64,000 nt of DNA from GCA-2401155 sp045047085 (GTDB lineage: Bacteria > Pseudomonadota > Alphaproteobacteria > Rhizobiales > Rhizobiaceae), in contig JASFYT010000104.1 of assembly GCA_045047085.1 (NCBI GenBank), forward strand, positions 1 through 64,000, given 5' to 3'. Made by a program: the position numbers and the translations under genes. Positions 26,099-34,910 of the stretch are shown one piece after another. The notes beneath the pieces were generated by a model that worked only from the letters and a program-made list of their open reading frames with translations, was not told the DNA's origin and made no database searches. Numbering within the stretch: the stretch's first letter is position 1; the number at the start of each line of letters is the position of its first letter.

Positions 26099-26275
26099 CT
26101 ATGTCACCTCGGGTAGGCTGTTGAGATAAGATTGAAGATCATCCGTCAGAATGATTGTTCTCTTGCCGAGCTTGCGTGCTTTAAGTTCGCCTGCTGCAAT
26201 TAGGAGATAGATTTTGGATCTACCTACGCATAATTCGTGGCTGGTCTCATCAATTGTGTATGCTGATTTTCTCAT
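26099..26275 (-). CDS. AlpA/excisionase-type helix-turn-helix regulator
   Basis: A 58-codon gene, ATG at 26275, with product MRKSAYTIDETSHELCVGRS continuing KIYLLIAAGELKARKLGKRT and ending SYLNSLPEVT. This is the compact MerR-like winged helix of AlpA and Xis proteins (helix-turn-helix at residues 8-30, wing around LGKRTIIL). In P4-like elements and PICIs the AlpA protein controls excision and/or integrase expression. It lies between the integrase-linked gene and the replication genes, the usual position. Confidence 0.85.
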   Translation of the reverse strand: MRKSAYTIDETSHELCVGRSKIYLLIAAGELKARKLGKRTIILTDDLQSYLNSLPEVT

Positions 26276-26370
26276 TTAATCATCCTTGGTTGTCCAAATG
26301 GATGACCTACAAACTAATCATATTTACGAGCTAGTCACCTCGCCCAAAGTAAGTTTGGGCGAGGTTGACA

Positions 26371-27144
26371 TCAGCGGTATTCTCGATTTCCAAGAGCTGT
26401 CAATTGTTCTTCCGTAAGTGGCGCACAACTAAAATCAACTTCTTCGTTTTCCATTTCTAGCGGAAGTCGCCATACCTCACTTTTCGACACTAGGGCGGAT
26501 TTTCGCCCTTTTGGAACAAAGGTGGTTAGAAGGTTTTCGTAAAACTGGCTTCGTGAGATAAAATTAGCCGTTGGAGAAACACATAATGCGATAATGTCTG
26601 ATGATTTATTTCCCATAATATCTACGGCAGCAGCACCAAAATGTGCCACCGTGCGATAGTTTAACCAAGCGGATTCCACTTTGGTTAATGCTATAGTTTG
26701 TAGATCAGAAACAACTTCTTGTGCTTTTTTTATACCCGGCCCACCTCTTACCCGCGGATCATTGGAATGGTGTTGAATCATTGAAGCTAACCTACATATT
26801 ACGTTCCCGGCATAGATAAATTTAGGAATGTTTTTACTAATTTCTTTTTCCAGTGAGCCACTGCCAGTTCTTTCCGAAATAATTTTCAGAAGTTTGTCAT
26901 GGTTTATGACGTCGCTTTCATATTGAGCTCTCCAAGTATTCGCCCAATTATCAAAAACACCATCTGGGAATTCAGTTTTCATTGAATATTCGTCCTGAAC
27001 ATCTTTTGATATTGGTGAATAGGACGCGTTTGTGAGTTCGATGTAATCGAGTCTCTTCTTCTCGTCATCGTCTTTTGGCCAAACAAAATGAGCTAAAAAA
27101 TCCCCCCTGTACGTGGGGTGTTTGGAGAGAACAATTCTACGCAC
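26371..27144 (-). CDS. hypothetical protein coupled to the integrase gene
   Basis: A 257-residue soluble protein whose ATG overlaps the integrase stop by 8 bases. The central region is helical, with VICRLASMIQHHSNDPRVRG and a stretch around AWLNYRTVAHFGAAAVDIMG. No known domain is recognised. It ends in an acidic Phe/Cys segment. Coupling to int suggests a role in the integration/excision cycle or in host interference. Function unknown. Confidence 0.6.
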   Translation of the reverse strand: MRRIVLSKHPTYRGDFLAHFVWPKDDDEKKRLDYIELTNASYSPISKDVQDEYSMKTEFPDGVFDNWANTWRAQYESDVINHDKLLKIISERTGSGSLEKEISKNIPKFIYAGNVICRLASMIQHHSNDPRVRGGPGIKKAQEVVSDLQTIALTKVESAWLNYRTVAHFGAAAVDIMGNKSSDIIALCVSPTANFISRSQFYENLLTTFVPKGRKSALVSKSEVWRLPLEMENEEVDFSCAPLTEEQLTALGNREYR

Positions 27145-28327
27145 GAATTCTCACCACCTTCCCAGATTTCTTTCCGCTACAGAAATCCGCCCAAGCTTCC
27201 ATCAATAGCCGGCGTTTTTTCAATGCATCGGATCGTCGGTAGGCTTGCTCAACATCATTCCCGACTTTATGGGCAAGTGCTGCCTCCGCAATTTCTCGTG
27301 GGAAATTGGTTTCGTCGCCAGCCCAGTCGCGGAAAGTGGACCGGAATCCGTGAACCGTGATGTCAGTCACCCCCATGCGACGCAACAGCATTTCCATTGC
27401 CATGCCTGAGAGGGGTTTATTTGCTTTCTGACCGGGAAACACATAATCAGATATTCGAGCGTCATAGAGCGGCTTCAGGACGGCCAGAGCGGCTTCTGTG
27501 AGTGGTATTCGATGCCCACGCTTCATCTTCATCCGTTCGGATGAAATCATCCACAGAGCACTATCCAGATCAAACTCGCTCCACGTTGCTTTGAGAACTT
27601 CACTGGTTCTGCAGGCTGTTAGAATAAGCAACTCAAGCGCCTTGGCTGCGATTGCCTCCCTTGCGCGCAAATCAATCATAAACTCTGGAAGGTCTGCGTG
27701 ATTCATTGCTGCATGGTGATTATCTAGCTTCTGGCGTTTAGGCAACGTATTCGCGAGGTGCCCCTTCCATCTGGCAGGGTTTTCCCCTGATCTCCATCCC
27801 TTGGTCTTGGCATAGTCCAGAACGCTTTCAATACGCATTCTTGTTCGTGATGCCGTTTCCGGTATCTTTGACCATATTGGATTGAGGACCGAGAGGACGT
27901 CAGCAGTATCAATCGAAGATACAGGACGGTTCCTAATGGCACCACAACGTTCTTCCAGTGTTGATTTCCATTGCCATTGAGTTTTTTTATTGGTCCAATT
28001 GGAATCCATGGCCGTGAGATAATCGTCAGCAGCCCCACCAAAGGTCTTGCCTTGCTCTCTATCACGCTCTGCTTTTGGATCTTTGCCAGTCGCAACCATC
28101 TCCCGACAGCCAACTGCCAAACTACGTGCCACGGCCAGAGGCACAGCAGGACTTGCCCCCAATCCCATTTCTCTGGGCTTGCCACCTTTTGGTGTCCAGC
28201 GGAATACCCAAGACTTGTTGTCTGAATGTGATACGTTTAACCAAAGACCACCGCCATCGGCATGACGACCCCTGCCCTTAAGTTTTGAAACCTTTGTTGC
28301 CGTAAGTCGATTGAATGCCCGCGCCAT
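27137..28327 (-). CDS. tyrosine recombinase/integrase (P4 family)
   Basis: A 396-residue integrase with the N-terminal DUF4102-type arm-binding domain (KGRGRHADGGGLWL near residue 17), a core-binding helical domain and a catalytic domain. Catalytic residues visible are Arg240 (ACRTSEV), a Lys near 268, His326 and Arg329 (HGFRS), His353 and Tyr363. It is complete and reads away from attR, 143 bases from the repeat. P4-type integrases typically use tRNA 3' ends, which fits tRNA-Val. Confidence 0.96.
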   Translation of the reverse strand: MARAFNRLTATKVSKLKGRGRHADGGGLWLNVSHSDNKSWVFRWTPKGGKPREMGLGASPAVPLAVARSLAVGCREMVATGKDPKAERDREQGKTFGGAADDYLTAMDSNWTNKKTQWQWKSTLEERCGAIRNRPVSSIDTADVLSVLNPIWSKIPETASRTRMRIESVLDYAKTKGWRSGENPARWKGHLANTLPKRQKLDNHHAAMNHADLPEFMIDLRAREAIAAKALELLILTACRTSEVLKATWSEFDLDSALWMISSERMKMKRGHRIPLTEAALAVLKPLYDARISDYVFPGQKANKPLSGMAMEMLLRRMGVTDITVHGFRSTFRDWAGDETNFPREIAEAALAHKVGNDVEQAYRRSDALKKRRLLMEAWADFCSGKKSGKVVRIRA

Positions 28328-28469
28328 AGATTCTTACTTTCAATCTTACTTTAATTCGCGGTTTATAACATACAATATCGGACAGCAGAAGACAGAAACT
28401 GGCTAAAACCTTTATTTTTCAACACTTTTTCGGACAATGGAGGACTAAGGAATACAGTGGTTTGTCGGT

Positions 28470-28490
28470 CTCAGCGCCCACCATCTGGTT
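28470..28490 (+). repeat. attR, distal copy of the 21-bp tRNA-Val repeat
   Basis: Identical to 11500-11520. Here it stands alone without the rest of a tRNA, marking the right end of the island. The host sequence from 28491 on would have followed the tRNA before insertion. Confidence 0.9.
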
Positions 28491-28537
28491 TTTCAATCAT
28501 AGTTGAAGAAATGCATCAACGAATGAGATGCGCGTAT

Positions 28538-29578
28538 TCAGCGACTTTTTCCCCTGCCTCTACCATTTCCACCACCGCGGTTACCGCCATCATGCCCATT
28601 GTTGCCACCTTGTTGACCGCTATGTCCGTGGCCTCTTCCTCCGGATCCGTGGCCTTTTCCGCCGGTTCGTCCACCAGAATTGGCAGAATCGGGTGATAGG
28701 CCAGCATGGCCAACATCTTTTGCATTACCTGGGTTTCCGTGCCTACCATGATAGCCAATTATCCCATGCCTATGATCGTCGTCATGGTGTCTAGAGCGAC
28801 TTCTGGTCTTTGGTTGATGTAACATTGCTATGGATCTAGGCGTAGCTGGAAGGGTGGTTTTTTGAGCGGCATTTCTAATTGCAGTTTCTGTGCAGCCCCT
28901 TGGGCTTTTTCGAAAACTTCGCCTGAGTTGACGCTGGTTTGCGAGTAACGGGAACACGCCATTTAATTTGCTACTGCTAGCTGTGGGTATATTCCTTGTG
29001 CGTGATAACCCCCGCCTGCCAACATGGACATATTCGCAGGAACTCCTAACATTTTTGCATCGGCCTCGGCGGTCACAAACCCTTATTCTCCCTGCTAATA
29101 ATGCGATGTGCGATCCATCCCGCCTGATGGTAATATCAAGTGCTGTACCACGCACTCCAATCGTTGCTGTCGGTGTGACAATCTTATAGGCGGAAGATTT
29201 GCTTTTTCCGCTAATGAATCGAAATGCACCTTTTGAGGCCGTAATCACCAGCTTGCTAAAGGATTTATTTGCATCAAATACAAAATCATCAATCCGCAAA
29301 TCTGCTCCGGGCCCAACTACAATTCTGGTTTTATCAATTAGGATTATTTGTGCGGTGCCACTGGCGTTAGCCTTAAGGCGATCATCGCTAAAAATCGGAG
29401 AATTAGCTCTTATGACTCTGTTCCCGCCGGGACCAGACCCAGTTACTCTAGTTGCAGCAGCGACAGTACTCCCAACAGGAGCGGCTTTTGCTACAACTCC
29501 ACCGCATACACCAACGCCGCCTATCATTAGTGCAAGTATGATTTTTGTAAAAAAACACATAACGCAACTCATACACAC
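28538..29578 (-). CDS. secreted FecR-domain protein with a Gly/His-rich tail
   Basis: A 346-residue exported protein. A hydrophobic signal segment (IILALMIGGVGVCGGVVAKA) is followed by a FecR-type beta domain around residues 45-165 (GTAQIILIDKTRIVVGPGAD and TPTATIGVRGTALDI). Unlike FecR anti-sigma proteins it has no internal membrane anchor and no ECF sigma neighbour. The last 90 residues are extremely rich in Gly, His, Arg and Asp (for example HHDDDHRHG and GGKGHGSGGRGHGHSG), which suggests disorder and perhaps metal binding. The start is uncertain among clustered Met codons. It abuts the island's right end but probably belongs to the host chromosome. Confidence 0.75.
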   Translation of the reverse strand: MCMSCVMCFFTKIILALMIGGVGVCGGVVAKAAPVGSTVAAATRVTGSGPGGNRVIRANSPIFSDDRLKANASGTAQIILIDKTRIVVGPGADLRIDDFVFDANKSFSKLVITASKGAFRFISGKSKSSAYKIVTPTATIGVRGTALDITIRRDGSHIALLAGRIRVCDRRGRCKNVRSSCEYVHVGRRGLSRTRNIPTASSSKLNGVFPLLANQRQLRRSFRKSPRGCTETAIRNAAQKTTLPATPRSIAMLHQPKTRSRSRHHDDDHRHGIIGYHGRHGNPGNAKDVGHAGLSPDSANSGGRTGGKGHGSGGRGHGHSGQQGGNNGHDGGNRGGGNGRGRGKSR

Positions 29579-29943
29579 ATGAAACTAGGTTAAGCATATG
29601 TTAAAATTCAATATTCTGCAAGTAATCGACCGTTTTGCGTTTTAATATGACTGATATTTTAGTTGGCCATTACCAACTGATCAGATTTGACGAGGTCATC
29701 ACCGGCGTCACAAGAATCGCTTTAAGTCTCTCAGAAACATACAAAAACGGAATGGATTACTTCAATTTTGTCAGGTGAATTAATAGCCAAAAAACGCAAC
29801 TGCTCGGCAAAAGTAGTCAAGGCTACATGGGGTATGATCTAATAACACTGCTTATATAACGGGTGCAATTTCACAATGCGGCACAATAAACTTTGCGGCA
29901 GCGCCTAGATTCATGGCAGGTTTTCGGGCAGAACCTAATGTGA
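29579..29943. other. intergenic region between the CZB and FecR genes
   Basis: A 365-base gap upstream of the leftward FecR gene and downstream of nothing on the plus strand. The only frame of note is 29647-29778 on the plus strand (43 codons, beginning MTDILVGHYQLIRFDEV). It looks protein-like, but I cannot assign it and its ribosome site is poor. No strong hairpin was seen. Confidence 0.35.
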
Positions 29944-30315
29944 CTAGGATAGTTCACCTTTCCATTTTTTCAGTGCTCTCATTAACTTCTCGGTACGCTC
30001 TGTGTAGTCACCTTCCAATTGGACCGATGCGGCAGTCATATCTCCCTGAATTACCTGCTCCAATATTTTAGAGGCGCATACATGGAATTCTGCGTGTAAA
30101 CGAGTAATAACCTTGTAGGGCATACCACTTTTTAAATCATTGTCGATTGTTGGACCATACAGCCATTTTCCAAAGTCACACTGATCATCACATTTCACTG
30201 TTGCCGGATCCAACTTTGTTCTTCCTCTTGAAACCGCAGTTGTAAGTTTCAACTTCCATGCAGCATGGGCACCTACCGCTTTTTTTATTTCCTGAAGAAT
30301 GATTTGATTAGGCAT
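29944..30315 (-). CDS. stand-alone CZB (chemoreceptor zinc-binding) domain protein
   Basis: A 123-residue cytosolic protein consisting of one CZB four-helix bundle. The zinc ligands expected for the family are present: His17, Cys46 in CDFGKWLYG, His74 and His78 (HAEFH). CZB domains normally sit at the C terminus of chemoreceptors or with diguanylate cyclases and sense zinc or hypochlorite. Here the domain is a separate gene with no adjacent partner, though a large chemoreceptor lies 30 kb away at 60747. Confidence 0.85.
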   Translation of the reverse strand: MPNQIILQEIKKAVGAHAAWKLKLTTAVSRGRTKLDPATVKCDDQCDFGKWLYGPTIDNDLKSGMPYKVITRLHAEFHVCASKILEQVIQGDMTAASVQLEGDYTERTEKLMRALKKWKGELS

Positions 30316-30587
30316 AACATAAATATCGCTTTGCTGTTGAAATGTATTTTCTGACTAGGCAAAAAAGCTTTCCTCAAACTGACTCATAATTAGGCTCTCT
30401 CGCAGAGGGGAACAATTAGGGCGCTTTTCACAATTATGCTCTGGGCTTGGATGAAACATAGTTTTTAATAAAAATGGGATATACTTCACTTTCCAACGGT
30501 TCAAGCTGGTCTCAATGATGATCAACTTCATTGAAACTGAAATACCCATGCCCCATAATTCCGTAATTATTCGGTCACGTCATAAAT

Positions 30588-31331
30588 CTATTTTATACGT
30601 CCCATGAGCTGCAAAATCCCTCCAACACAAAATAGATAAATGCTGGTGGCAACAATAATCCAAACGACCCATGGGCCAGCGCCAAGTGTTTTGGCAATTG
30701 CCTGTAACCACGACACGCTATCGATATCTGCTGCGAGGGCCAACACTCCGCATACGCCCCATAGGGCAAAAACAGCCAGTGTGGTTTTGCGTAGTACTTT
30801 TACCCGAACGGGATGAACGAAGATTATCGGCACAAAAGTGAGAACCGCAGCAATTAATACGACTGCAATTGAAAAAACCTGGTTAGGCGAAATGATATAG
30901 AGCGCAAAAACCACCATGTTCCAGCAAACAGGAAACCCCATAAAGCCGTGATCTGAAGTTTTCATTCTTGTGTCAGCATAATAGATAGCACTGGTAATCA
31001 CGATGATTGCTGCTGCCAAAAATGATGAATATTTTCCCAGAAGGCCGCTCTGATAGAGAATAAATGCGGGGATCATTACAAAAGTGACGTAATCGATGAC
31101 GTTGTCCAACGTGTCACCGGACCAGTGTGGCCACCACTTTTTTACCTCAAGTTTTCTTGCCAATGGTCCGTCAATGCCGTCCACAGCAAGAGCCACACCC
31201 AACCATAAAAACGAATTTTCAAATCGAAATTCGGCAGCCGCCACTAGTGATAGAAATGCAAAAAAAGCACCTGATGCAGTCAGGATGTGGATCGAAAACG
31301 CCCATAATGCGTTTTTTGAAAAACCAAACAA
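30588..31331 (-). CDS. pcs: phosphatidylcholine synthase
   Basis: Integral membrane CDP-alcohol phosphotransferase that makes phosphatidylcholine directly from CDP-diacylglycerol and choline, a route typical of rhizobia and relatives. The 247-residue protein has about eight hydrophobic segments. The catalytic signature is complete: DGIDGPLAR at residues 51-59 and GDTLDNVIDY at 72-81, giving the required aspartates 54, 76 and 80. The long spacer between the two halves and the overall length match Pcs, not phosphatidylglycerophosphate synthase. Confidence 0.93.
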   Translation of the reverse strand: MFGFSKNALWAFSIHILTASGAFFAFLSLVAAAEFRFENSFLWLGVALAVDGIDGPLARKLEVKKWWPHWSGDTLDNVIDYVTFVMIPAFILYQSGLLGKYSSFLAAAIIVITSAIYYADTRMKTSDHGFMGFPVCWNMVVFALYIISPNQVFSIAVVLIAAVLTFVPIIFVHPVRVKVLRKTTLAVFALWGVCGVLALAADIDSVSWLQAIAKTLGAGPWVVWIIVATSIYLFCVGGILQLMGRIK

Positions 31332-31487
31332 GAATCAACCGCCTTTGCCAGAGCAGCTTTTGATCAATTAGCCGCATGTATTTTTTTCAAAAATCGGGTG
31401 CAATGGACCCTTGCGATGTTATAAACTGTTTGTGAAGTCATAGAAACTGTTTTTCGCCAATTGCTTTAGGCGTTGTGGGCAAAGCTT

Positions 31488-32669
31488 ATGCACAAACACG
31501 ATATATTGATTAATGGCGGTGGGTTGGCAGGAATAACCTGTGCCATCGCTCTGGCCCGAACTAATATGGATGTTGGGGTTGTTGCTCCTGGATTACCTTC
31601 GGCAACTGATAGTCTCCCTATTGGTGACCGTCGTACGACCGCCCTGCTCTCACAGTCTGTTACATATCTCAAGGAGTTGGAGATTTGGGAAACAATTTCA
31701 CCCCACGCCAGCTCCCTGAAAGTCATGCGTATTATTGATGCAACCAAGCGTCTCATTCGAGCGCCTCAGATCGATTTTAGGGCAAGTGAAATTGATCTTG
31801 ATTCCTTTGGCGAGAATGTCACAAACATTGATCTTCTCAATGGTCTGCTGGACTGTGCGAAGGCCTATGAGAATGTTACCCTTTATGATGATTTTTCCAG
31901 CAAAATCGAGATTTTTGACGATCACGTATCTCTGCAAACAAAGGGTGGTATTGAACTGGAAGCTGCATACCTGATCGGGGCTGATGGCCGCAATTCACCA
32001 GTACGTAAAGCAGCAGCAATCGCTACACGTAGTTGGGGCTACCCGCAAACGGCTCTGGTGACAAATTTCAAGCACCGCCTCCCCCACGGTAATATCAGCA
32101 CTGAATTTCATACGGAGACCGGGCCGTTTACCATTGTTCCGATGCCCGAAAATCAGTCCAGCCTTGTCTGGGTAGAGACGCCTGAGACTGCGGAAAAGCT
32201 GGCAATGCTACCTGCCGAAGAATTGAGCAACCGTATTGAGGCACAGATGCATTCTGTATTGGGCAAAGTTGAGATTATCGGCAAAGTTCAAACCTTTCCA
32301 CTTTCCGGAATGATTTCAAAACAGTTTGGCGTCGGACGTATCGCACTCATTGGCGAAGCTGCACATGTGATCCCGCCAATCGGGGCGCAAGGATTTAATC
32401 TCGGTATTCGTGATATTCAAAGCGTGGTGGGCCTATTGCATTCAACGCCTCGCACCGAGTGGCTAAATATTGGAAAACGCTATCATGACAGCCGTCTGCG
32501 CGATGTTAATTTGCGTGCGACTTCCATTGATCTTCTTAATCGTTCATTGTTATCAAATTTCCTGCCGGCGCAACTGCTGCGGGGACTGGGCCTGTCCGTG
32601 CTTGGAGTTGCCGGGCCATTGCGTCGAATGATTATGCGTGAAGGCGTGGGACTTAGCGCCAGAACCTAG
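31488..32669 (+). CDS. UbiH/UbiF/Coq6-family FAD-dependent hydroxylase
   Basis: A 393-residue flavoprotein monooxygenase. The Rossmann FAD motif GGGLAG is near residue 10, the DG motif in LIGADGRNSPVRK near residue 164, and the second FAD motif in ALIGEAAHVIPPIGAQG near residue 287, as in ubiquinone ring hydroxylases. The ATG at 31488 (MHKHDILINGG) is preferred to an upstream TTG. Its stop overlaps that of the convergent AEC gene. Which ring position it hydroxylates cannot be told from sequence. Confidence 0.9.
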   Translation: MHKHDILINGGGLAGITCAIALARTNMDVGVVAPGLPSATDSLPIGDRRTTALLSQSVTYLKELEIWETISPHASSLKVMRIIDATKRLIRAPQIDFRASEIDLDSFGENVTNIDLLNGLLDCAKAYENVTLYDDFSSKIEIFDDHVSLQTKGGIELEAAYLIGADGRNSPVRKAAAIATRSWGYPQTALVTNFKHRLPHGNISTEFHTETGPFTIVPMPENQSSLVWVETPETAEKLAMLPAEELSNRIEAQMHSVLGKVEIIGKVQTFPLSGMISKQFGVGRIALIGEAAHVIPPIGAQGFNLGIRDIQSVVGLLHSTPRTEWLNIGKRYHDSRLRDVNLRATSIDLLNRSLLSNFLPAQLLRGLGLSVLGVAGPLRRMIMREGVGLSART

Positions 32670-33613
32670 CCCAAATACCCCTGCTTGATGAGATAAATAA
32701 CCAAAGTTACGGTTATGGTAGAGAGAAAAGTTGTTACCACGATTGCACTTGATGCCCGTTCGCTCCAATGGCCGTATTGCTGGGCAATCACGAAGACATT
32801 AGTGGCAGTTGGAAGAGCTGCCAGCAATACTGCTGTATAGACCCAGATGGGTTCCATACCACCCATCATCGTCAGCAAACCCCACACCAATGCCGGATGA
32901 ATAACCAGTTTAAGCAGCACAATATAACTGAGTTCTGGAGGCACAGTCTTTAATGGCCGCAACGCCGCAGCCACGCCCATGGCAAACAGTGCGCAAGGGG
33001 CAGCAGCAGAGGATAATAATCCGAGCAATCGCTCCACCGGTTGAGGCGGTTGCACCTCAAATACCGCTGCGGCGATACCTGCAATGGTTGCCAGAATAAA
33101 TGGATGGGAAATGATTTTAAGTAATATTTGTCTGGTTAATGTCAGGGCAGATTTTTCCTCTTCGCTATCGAGTGCCATCAACAGCGGTGCGAGTGTGAAA
33201 TGCATGGCATTATCGAAACAGAAAATTAGTGCCGCAGGCACACCCGCTGCTGGCCCAAATGCAGCAATTGCAATTGGCGGCCCCAAATACCCAACATTGC
33301 CATAGGCGGAGGCAAATCCCTGAATGGTGGATTCGGCAACATTGCCGCGATTGCGCAAAGCAGCAATGAAGAAAGCCACGCAAAATATTACCAGTGTTGC
33401 AAAGGTGGTGGCGGCCAAAAAGCTAAAATTTGAAAACTCTTCAACCGGTGTTTTGGAGAGCAATTGGAAGAACAATGCCGGTAGGGAAATGTAGATAACA
33501 AAAAAGTTCAGCCAGCCCAAGCCTTCAATCGGGAGCTTCGCAATCCGGCCTGCGACATACCCCAGAAGTATCAACGAGAATAAAGGGAAAACAAGGGTTA
33601 GTACCTGAAACAT
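32666..33613 (-). CDS. AEC-family transporter (auxin efflux carrier type)
   Basis: A 315-residue inner-membrane carrier with about ten hydrophobic segments in two halves. The opening PLFSLILLGYVAGR and the later AYGNVGYLGPPIAIAAFG, with its central Asn/Gly/Pro crossover element, are characteristic of the AEC family. Members export or import small organic acids. The substrate is unknown. The convergent neighbour overlaps it by 4 bases. Confidence 0.9.
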   Translation of the reverse strand: MFQVLTLVFPLFSLILLGYVAGRIAKLPIEGLGWLNFFVIYISLPALFFQLLSKTPVEEFSNFSFLAATTFATLVIFCVAFFIAALRNRGNVAESTIQGFASAYGNVGYLGPPIAIAAFGPAAGVPAALIFCFDNAMHFTLAPLLMALDSEEEKSALTLTRQILLKIISHPFILATIAGIAAAVFEVQPPQPVERLLGLLSSAAAPCALFAMGVAAALRPLKTVPPELSYIVLLKLVIHPALVWGLLTMMGGMEPIWVYTAVLLAALPTATNVFVIAQQYGHWSERASSAIVVTTFLSTITVTLVIYLIKQGYLG

Positions 33614-33852
33614 TTAGGCCTTTATAAACCGGGTTGGGCAACCCTGTACGGAGGCGAATTTCAATTCGCTTTTGGGAAAAGGTCCACAAACTATTATGGA
33701 TGCATGGCAATTTGCGCAATAGCAAATCCGTAAACATATTTGCGTCCGACTACACTCTGCGTTGACCGCCGCGAACTTCTTGACTTTATCCTGGTTGCAA
33801 TTCATTAAATAAGGCTTGGGAGTTACCACATATACGATATGGTTGAAATGTT

Positions 33853-34179
33853 ATGATTAGGTCTGCAAAATATCATATTGGTCAGGTTGTAAAACATCGT
33901 GTTTATCCGTTTCGCGGCGTGATTTTTGACGTTGATCCGACCTTCGACAATACCGATGAATGGTATGATTCTATCCCTGAGGACATCCGCCCCAAGAAAG
34001 ATCAGCCATATTATCATCTATTTGCTGAAAATGACGAGACTGAATATGTGGCCTACGTCTCTGAGCAAAACCTGCTGGCTGATAAAAGCAGCAAACCCAT
34101 CCGTCACGAACAGGTCGAAGAAATATTTTTTCTAGACGTAGATGGCATCTATCAAGCACGCGATTTATTAAAACATTAG
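33853..34179 (+). CDS. hspQ: heat shock protein HspQ
   Basis: A 108-residue protein of the HspQ/YccV family, an adaptor and specificity enhancer for Lon and a binder of hemimethylated DNA in enterobacteria. Diagnostic stretches are IGQVVKHRVYPFRGVIFDVD, PYYHLFAENDE and YVAYVSEQNLL. The length is normal. A strong hairpin terminator follows 54 bases after the stop. No heat-shock promoter could be assigned with confidence. Confidence 0.93.
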   Translation: MIRSAKYHIGQVVKHRVYPFRGVIFDVDPTFDNTDEWYDSIPEDIRPKKDQPYYHLFAENDETEYVAYVSEQNLLADKSSKPIRHEQVEEIFFLDVDGIYQARDLLKH

Positions 34180-34232
34180 TTTTTTTGGTTACGGCGTATC
34201 TTTGCTGTGACCTCATTACAGTGAGCATAAAA

Positions 34233-34260
34233 AAACTCACCCACAAAGGTGGGTGAGTTT
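34233..34260. terminator. strong hairpin terminator between hspQ and the IalB gene
   Basis: A 12-bp perfect stem (AAACTCACCCAC with GTGGGTGAGTTT) around a 4-base loop, flanked by A and T runs. It serves both convergent genes. Confidence 0.9.
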
Positions 34261-34286
34261 GCGTAATTATCAGCAATGCAAAAAAA

Positions 34287-34910
34287 CTAGTTAGCTTTCT
34301 TAGCCGCATCCTGTGCCGCTTGTAGTTTTTTACGGGTTGCTTCGGCTTTTTTCCGAAGTTCTTCTTGCAGTTCTTTTTGCTTGGTTTGCAATTCGTCCTG
34401 CTTCAAAGGCGGTCCGTCATAGGCTGCGGTAAAGCCACTCAACGTGATTTTGATTGGGTTTTGCTTGTTTTGAACATTGGTAGATACAATCGTCAGTTCA
34501 CCACCATTTTTCAAAATTTGCACCAGATTGTCATCCAGCTTCACTTCAGCGGCGCAATTGCGTGGAACGCAATATACATATGGCAGTTTCGCACCTTTTT
34601 TGGAATCTACCTGCATGATAATACCGGGAGGAATCAGACGTCCGGTTGGCACGGTGATCTGGAATACCCGGCGCTTCACCTTGCCGGTGATTTCTGCAAG
34701 ATTAACCGAAGTCACAACCTGACCAGTACCAGCGATGGCCTGATACTGTGTATTGCATATTTTTGTTTCGTTTTGCTCGGAACAAACCTTGTACCAACCC
34801 TTACTGCGTGGCCCGCTCTGCGCATTTGCCTCATTGGCGGGCAATAGCATCACCGTGCCCAATACTGCTGCGCTGGCCATCAAAATGGAAGTGTTTAATT
34901 TACTGGTCAT
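34287..34910 (-). CDS. invasion-associated locus B (IalB) family protein
   Basis: A 207-residue exported protein. The signal peptide ends near ANEANAQSG at residue 31. The IalB core follows, including GWYKVCSEQNETKICNTQYQ, ITVPTGRLIPPGI and YVYCVPRNCAAEVKL, with paired cysteines that probably form disulfides. The tail is a charged helical stretch rich in Lys/Glu/Gln (KQKELQEELRKKAEATRK). The family is widespread in non-pathogenic alphaproteobacteria, so no invasion role should be assumed. Confidence 0.9.
   Translation of the reverse strand: MTSKLNTSILMASAAVLGTVMLLPANEANAQSGPRSKGWYKVCSEQNETKICNTQYQAIAGTGQVVTSVNLAEITGKVKRRVFQITVPTGRLIPPGIIMQVDSKKGAKLPYVYCVPRNCAAEVKLDDNLVQILKNGGELTIVSTNVQNKQNPIKITLSGFTAAYDGPPLKQDELQTKQKELQEELRKKAEATRKKLQAAQDAAKKAN

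Larger units (their letters stand above)
11500..28490. mobile_element. phage-satellite (PICI)-like genomic island with a restriction cargo
   Basis: The element is bounded by a 21-bp direct repeat at the 3' end of tRNA-Val. The distal copy lies just upstream of a tyrosine integrase. From right to left it carries integrase, a 257-residue unknown, an AlpA-like regulator, a 115-residue unknown, a Toprim protein, a DUF3987 protein, an inverted-repeat cluster and a terminase-small-subunit-like gene. The cargo follows: a zinc/Sel1 protein, type III mod and res, and DUF262-HNH. All but one gene run leftward. No capsid, portal, tail, conjugation or large terminase gene is present. This matches the gene content described for Gram-negative phage-inducible chromosomal islands (int, alpA, primase/rep, terS). 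A decayed prophage remnant is the alternative. Confidence 0.85.

Noticed and set aside
28491..28537. Second tRNA at the right island end
   Set aside because: Only the 21-bp repeat is shared with tRNA-Val. No cloverleaf can be formed, so it is attR and not a tRNA gene.
30355..30549. 64-codon frame between CZB and pcs
   Set aside because: The composition is irregular and it has no ribosome site or recognisable motif.
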